From: Chrysochromulina tobinii | Lineage: Eukaryota > Haptophyta > Prymnesiales > Chrysochromulinaceae | Assembly: GCA_001275005.1 (NCBI GenBank) | Contig: JWZX01003261.1 | Location: 1 to 25,458, forward strand | Direction: 5' to 3' | Length of the DNA stretch: 25,458 nucleotides | Part shown: one piece after another, positions 23,919 to 25,458 of the stretch | Layout: each line of letters begins with the position of its first letter | Position numbering within the stretch: position 1 is the stretch's first letter | The notes under the pieces: generated by a model | Told to the model about the DNA's origin: nothing | What the model saw: only the letters and a program-made list of their open reading frames with translations | Databases searched by the model: none | Translations under genes and position numbers: made by a program

Positions 23919-25316
23919 CTACTTTTTGGGAGAATTCGCGATGTTAGCCCCCAGCGACGCCATCAGCCCACCGCCTTTCTTGCCGTGGTGGACCTTGCTC
24001 GCCGCCTTTTCTTTCGCCCGTTCCAACATTTCGGCACGCGTCTCGATCTTGCCCGCCGCGCCCGCGTACAAGGACGGATCGAGCTCCATGTCGCCGCCGC
24101 GCCGGAGCACCTTGTTGAGCTCCTGATAATCGATCTGACCACTCTTATCCTTATCGAGGTCGTCGAAGACGGCGTTGACGTCTGCGGCGTCTGCCTTGTA
24201 CCCGAGGGCAAAGATGGCACGCCGGAATTCCTTCTTGTCGACGAAGCCGTTTTGGTCGTCGTCCCAATCTCGAAAGAGGTCGCTGACGCGCACAGAGTTC
24301 TCGTTGAGGATGTCCTTGAGCTGCTCCGCGACCGTCTTGTCCGACGTCGGGTTCAGCTGCACCGACATCGACAGCGCCGCACCCTTTTTGCCCAGGCGGT
24401 GCGACTTCCGCTTCTCCTTCCCTTTGGCGATCATCTCGGCGCGGGTCTCGATGTGGCCAGCCGCGCCCGCATACATCGAAGCATCCAGCTCCATCGACTT
24501 TCGCAACTTCTTGTTGAGCTCCTTGTACTCGAGTTGGCCGGAGCCGTCCGCGTCCATCGACTTAAAGACGGCCGCGATCTCCTCCTTGCTCGCCTCGAAC
24601 CCGAGGGCTTTGATCGCACGCCCAAACTCCTTGGCGTCGATGAAGCCGGACTCGTCCTCGTCCCACGCCTTGAACAGGTCGATGACGCGCGTCGAGGAGC
24701 GGTCTAGCGCGTCGCGCAGCGAGACCTTGATAAAGTCGCCAAGGTCCATCGGGCCTCCGTCGCCTCCGTCGCCTCCGTCGCCTCCGTCGCCTCCGTCGCC
24801 TCCGTCGCCTCCGTCGCCGCCGCCGCCGCCGCCGCCGCCGCCGTCGCCGTCGCCGCCGCCGCCGGCCGCATCGATCTCCTTCGAGTGTTCCTCCTCAGTC
24901 TCATTCGCCACGTCATCAGGCTCGGCGAGCGACGAAGACATGTGACCCATGCGTGGACGTGCGGCACCCGTCGGCACGTCCACGTCCTCAGCCGAGCCGC
25001 CGCCACCACCGCCCTTGCCCATGCGCGCCACAGCCGACGCGGGCCGCGGCTTACGACCCGGCGACGTCGGTTTCGTGCCAGCCCTGGGCACCTCGCCTTC
25101 CTCGCCCCTACCCTCGGCAGCCGCCTCAGTTTGGACCAGCTTGCGCGTGACGGCGATCGACGAGCCCTGGCGCAGGCAGCGGTGGAGCTCGCGAAACTCG
25201 ATCAAGCCGCCGCCGTCGTTGTCGAACTCGTCGAAGATGGCGTCGACCTGTTCCGACGGCGCCTGCAGCCCGAGCGCGCGCATCGCCCTTCGGAACTCCT
25301 TCTTGTCCACCGCGCC
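23919..25316 (-). CDS. Multi-EF-hand calcium-binding protein (last exon; 5' exons beyond window)
   Basis: 465 codons are visible. The exon appears to begin at 25316, directly after a pyrimidine-rich tract ending CTCTCAG, and it starts inside an EF-hand loop (GAVDKKEF). Complete EF-hand loops follow: DNDGGGLIEFRE, DEDESGFIDAKE, DADGSGQLEYKE, DDDQNGFVDKKE and DKDKSGQIDYQE. That makes three EF pairs including the split one. After each of the second and third pairs a nearly identical linker occurs (MELDxSxYAGAAGxIETRAE, then a Lys-rich stretch with GKKG). The protein is thus built from a repeated module of EF pair plus linker. Between the first and second pairs lie a long disordered region and a Gly/Asp run made by a 9-bp minisatellite. 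EF-hand pairs bind Ca2+ and act as sensors or buffers. No catalytic domain is visible in this part. Confidence 0.82.
   Translation of the reverse strand, partial: GAVDKKEFRRAMRALGLQAPSEQVDAIFDEFDNDGGGLIEFRELHRCLRQGSSIAVTRKLVQTEAAAEGRGEEGEVPRAGTKPTSPGRKPRPASAVARMGKGGGGGGSAEDVDVPTGAARPRMGHMSSSLAEPDDVANETEEEHSKEIDAAGGGGDGDGGGGGGGGGDGGDGGDGGDGGDGGDGGDGGPMDLGDFIKVSLRDALDRSSTRVIDLFKAWDEDESGFIDAKEFGRAIKALGFEASKEEIAAVFKSMDADGSGQLEYKELNKKLRKSMELDASMYAGAAGHIETRAEMIAKGKEKRKSHRLGKKGAALSMSVQLNPTSDKTVAEQLKDILNENSVRVSDLFRDWDDDQNGFVDKKEFRRAIFALGYKADAADVNAVFDDLDKDKSGQIDYQELNKVLRRGGDMELDPSLYAGAAGKIETRAEMLERAKEKAASKVHHGKKGGGLMASLGANIANSPKK
24754..24816. repeat. 9-bp minisatellite (CCTCCGTCG)7 coding for Gly-Gly-Asp repeats
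   Basis: Seven perfect 9-bp units are followed by a GCC trinucleotide run to about 24842. Both are in frame in the minus-strand EF-hand gene and produce the Gly/Asp-rich linker, so length can vary without shifting the frame. Confidence 0.92.
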
Positions 25317-25458
25317 CTGAGAGATGAGCGATGAGAGGGGTGAGGGAGGCTTGATGAGCGAGGCGCGACGAGCAAAGACGGCGGGGCGGTGGGAGGCCAG
25401 AGGCGGGGAGGCAAGGGGCGGGGAGGCAAGGGGCGGGGAGACCAGGAGCGGGGAGGCA
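25317..25458 (-). other. Putative intron 3' part of the EF-hand gene with a 15-bp minisatellite
   Basis: On the minus strand a pyrimidine-rich stretch leads to CTCTCAG at 25323-25317, a good 3' splice site that restores an EF-hand loop in frame. Upstream in the intron, about four 15-bp units of the form GGGGCGGGGAGGCAA (plus strand, about 25400-25458) form a GC-rich tandem repeat running to the window edge. Confidence 0.65.

Noticed and set aside
24175-24945. Plus-strand frame with Ser/Pro repeat
   Set aside because: It is antisense to the EF-hand gene, whose five complete calcium loops are unmistakable.

Overview
The window looks like nuclear DNA of a eukaryotic alga with a red-derived complex plastid, most likely a haptophyte. 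It is GC-rich, with genes on both strands and large, mostly unbroken reading frames. No operon structure or bacterial ribosome-binding sites were seen. Three predicted proteins begin with a signal peptide that looks like the front of a bipartite plastid-targeting sequence; the clearest carries an A-S-A-F motif. Pro-rich extracellular proteins, many EF-hands, a polycystin-type channel and an SLC35B1-type carrier all fit such an alga. The species cannot be named from the sequence alone. No rRNA, tRNA, CRISPR array, insertion sequence or transposase was recognised.

Layout, left to right: a truncated polycystin-like channel with an EF-hand (minus, 1-885); a Pro-rich, Cys-rich, single-pass membrane protein whose frame is interrupted (minus, 1626-3375); an AIG2/gamma-glutamylcyclotransferase-fold protein with eroded catalytic positions (plus, 4214-4879); a PH-domain protein with a long proline run (minus, 5208-6947); an NMN/NaMN adenylyltransferase whose 3' end lies in a 69-bp tandem repeat (plus, 7175-8110); a probably plastid-targeted methyltransferase (minus, 8946-9785); a protein with a duplicated Trp-rich domain (minus, 10477-11730); an unassigned helical protein (plus, 12228-12863); a two-repeat Myb protein (plus, 13404-13976); an uncertain helical protein (minus, 14582-15217); an SLC35B1-like nucleotide carrier (plus, 15404-16399); an unassigned helical protein (minus, 17100-18056); an L-fucose mutarotase/RbsD-family protein with plastid targeting (plus, 18359-18955); a plastid-type coiled-coil membrane protein (minus, 19797-20462); a type II membrane sulfotransferase with a Pro-rich stem and a C-terminal Cys module (minus, 20995-23034); and a multi-EF-hand protein whose 5' exons lie beyond the window (minus, 23919-25316).

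The genes do not form an obvious pathway. Several could act around the secretory pathway and cell surface: the nucleotide(-sugar) carrier, the sulfotransferase and the Pro-rich Cys-module membrane protein. The fucose mutarotase handles a sugar that is common in algal surface glycans. Four neighbouring gene pairs are divergently transcribed from short shared upstream regions. Two of those regions carry an unusual GACTT/AAGTC pentanucleotide repeat, one of them as a long perfect hairpin. The most distinctive signals are a ten-cysteine module shared by two otherwise unrelated genes about 18 kb apart, the plastid-targeted fucose mutarotase, the pentanucleotide hairpin, and several short exact tandem duplications with a period of about 11 bp, one of which rewrites a stop codon.
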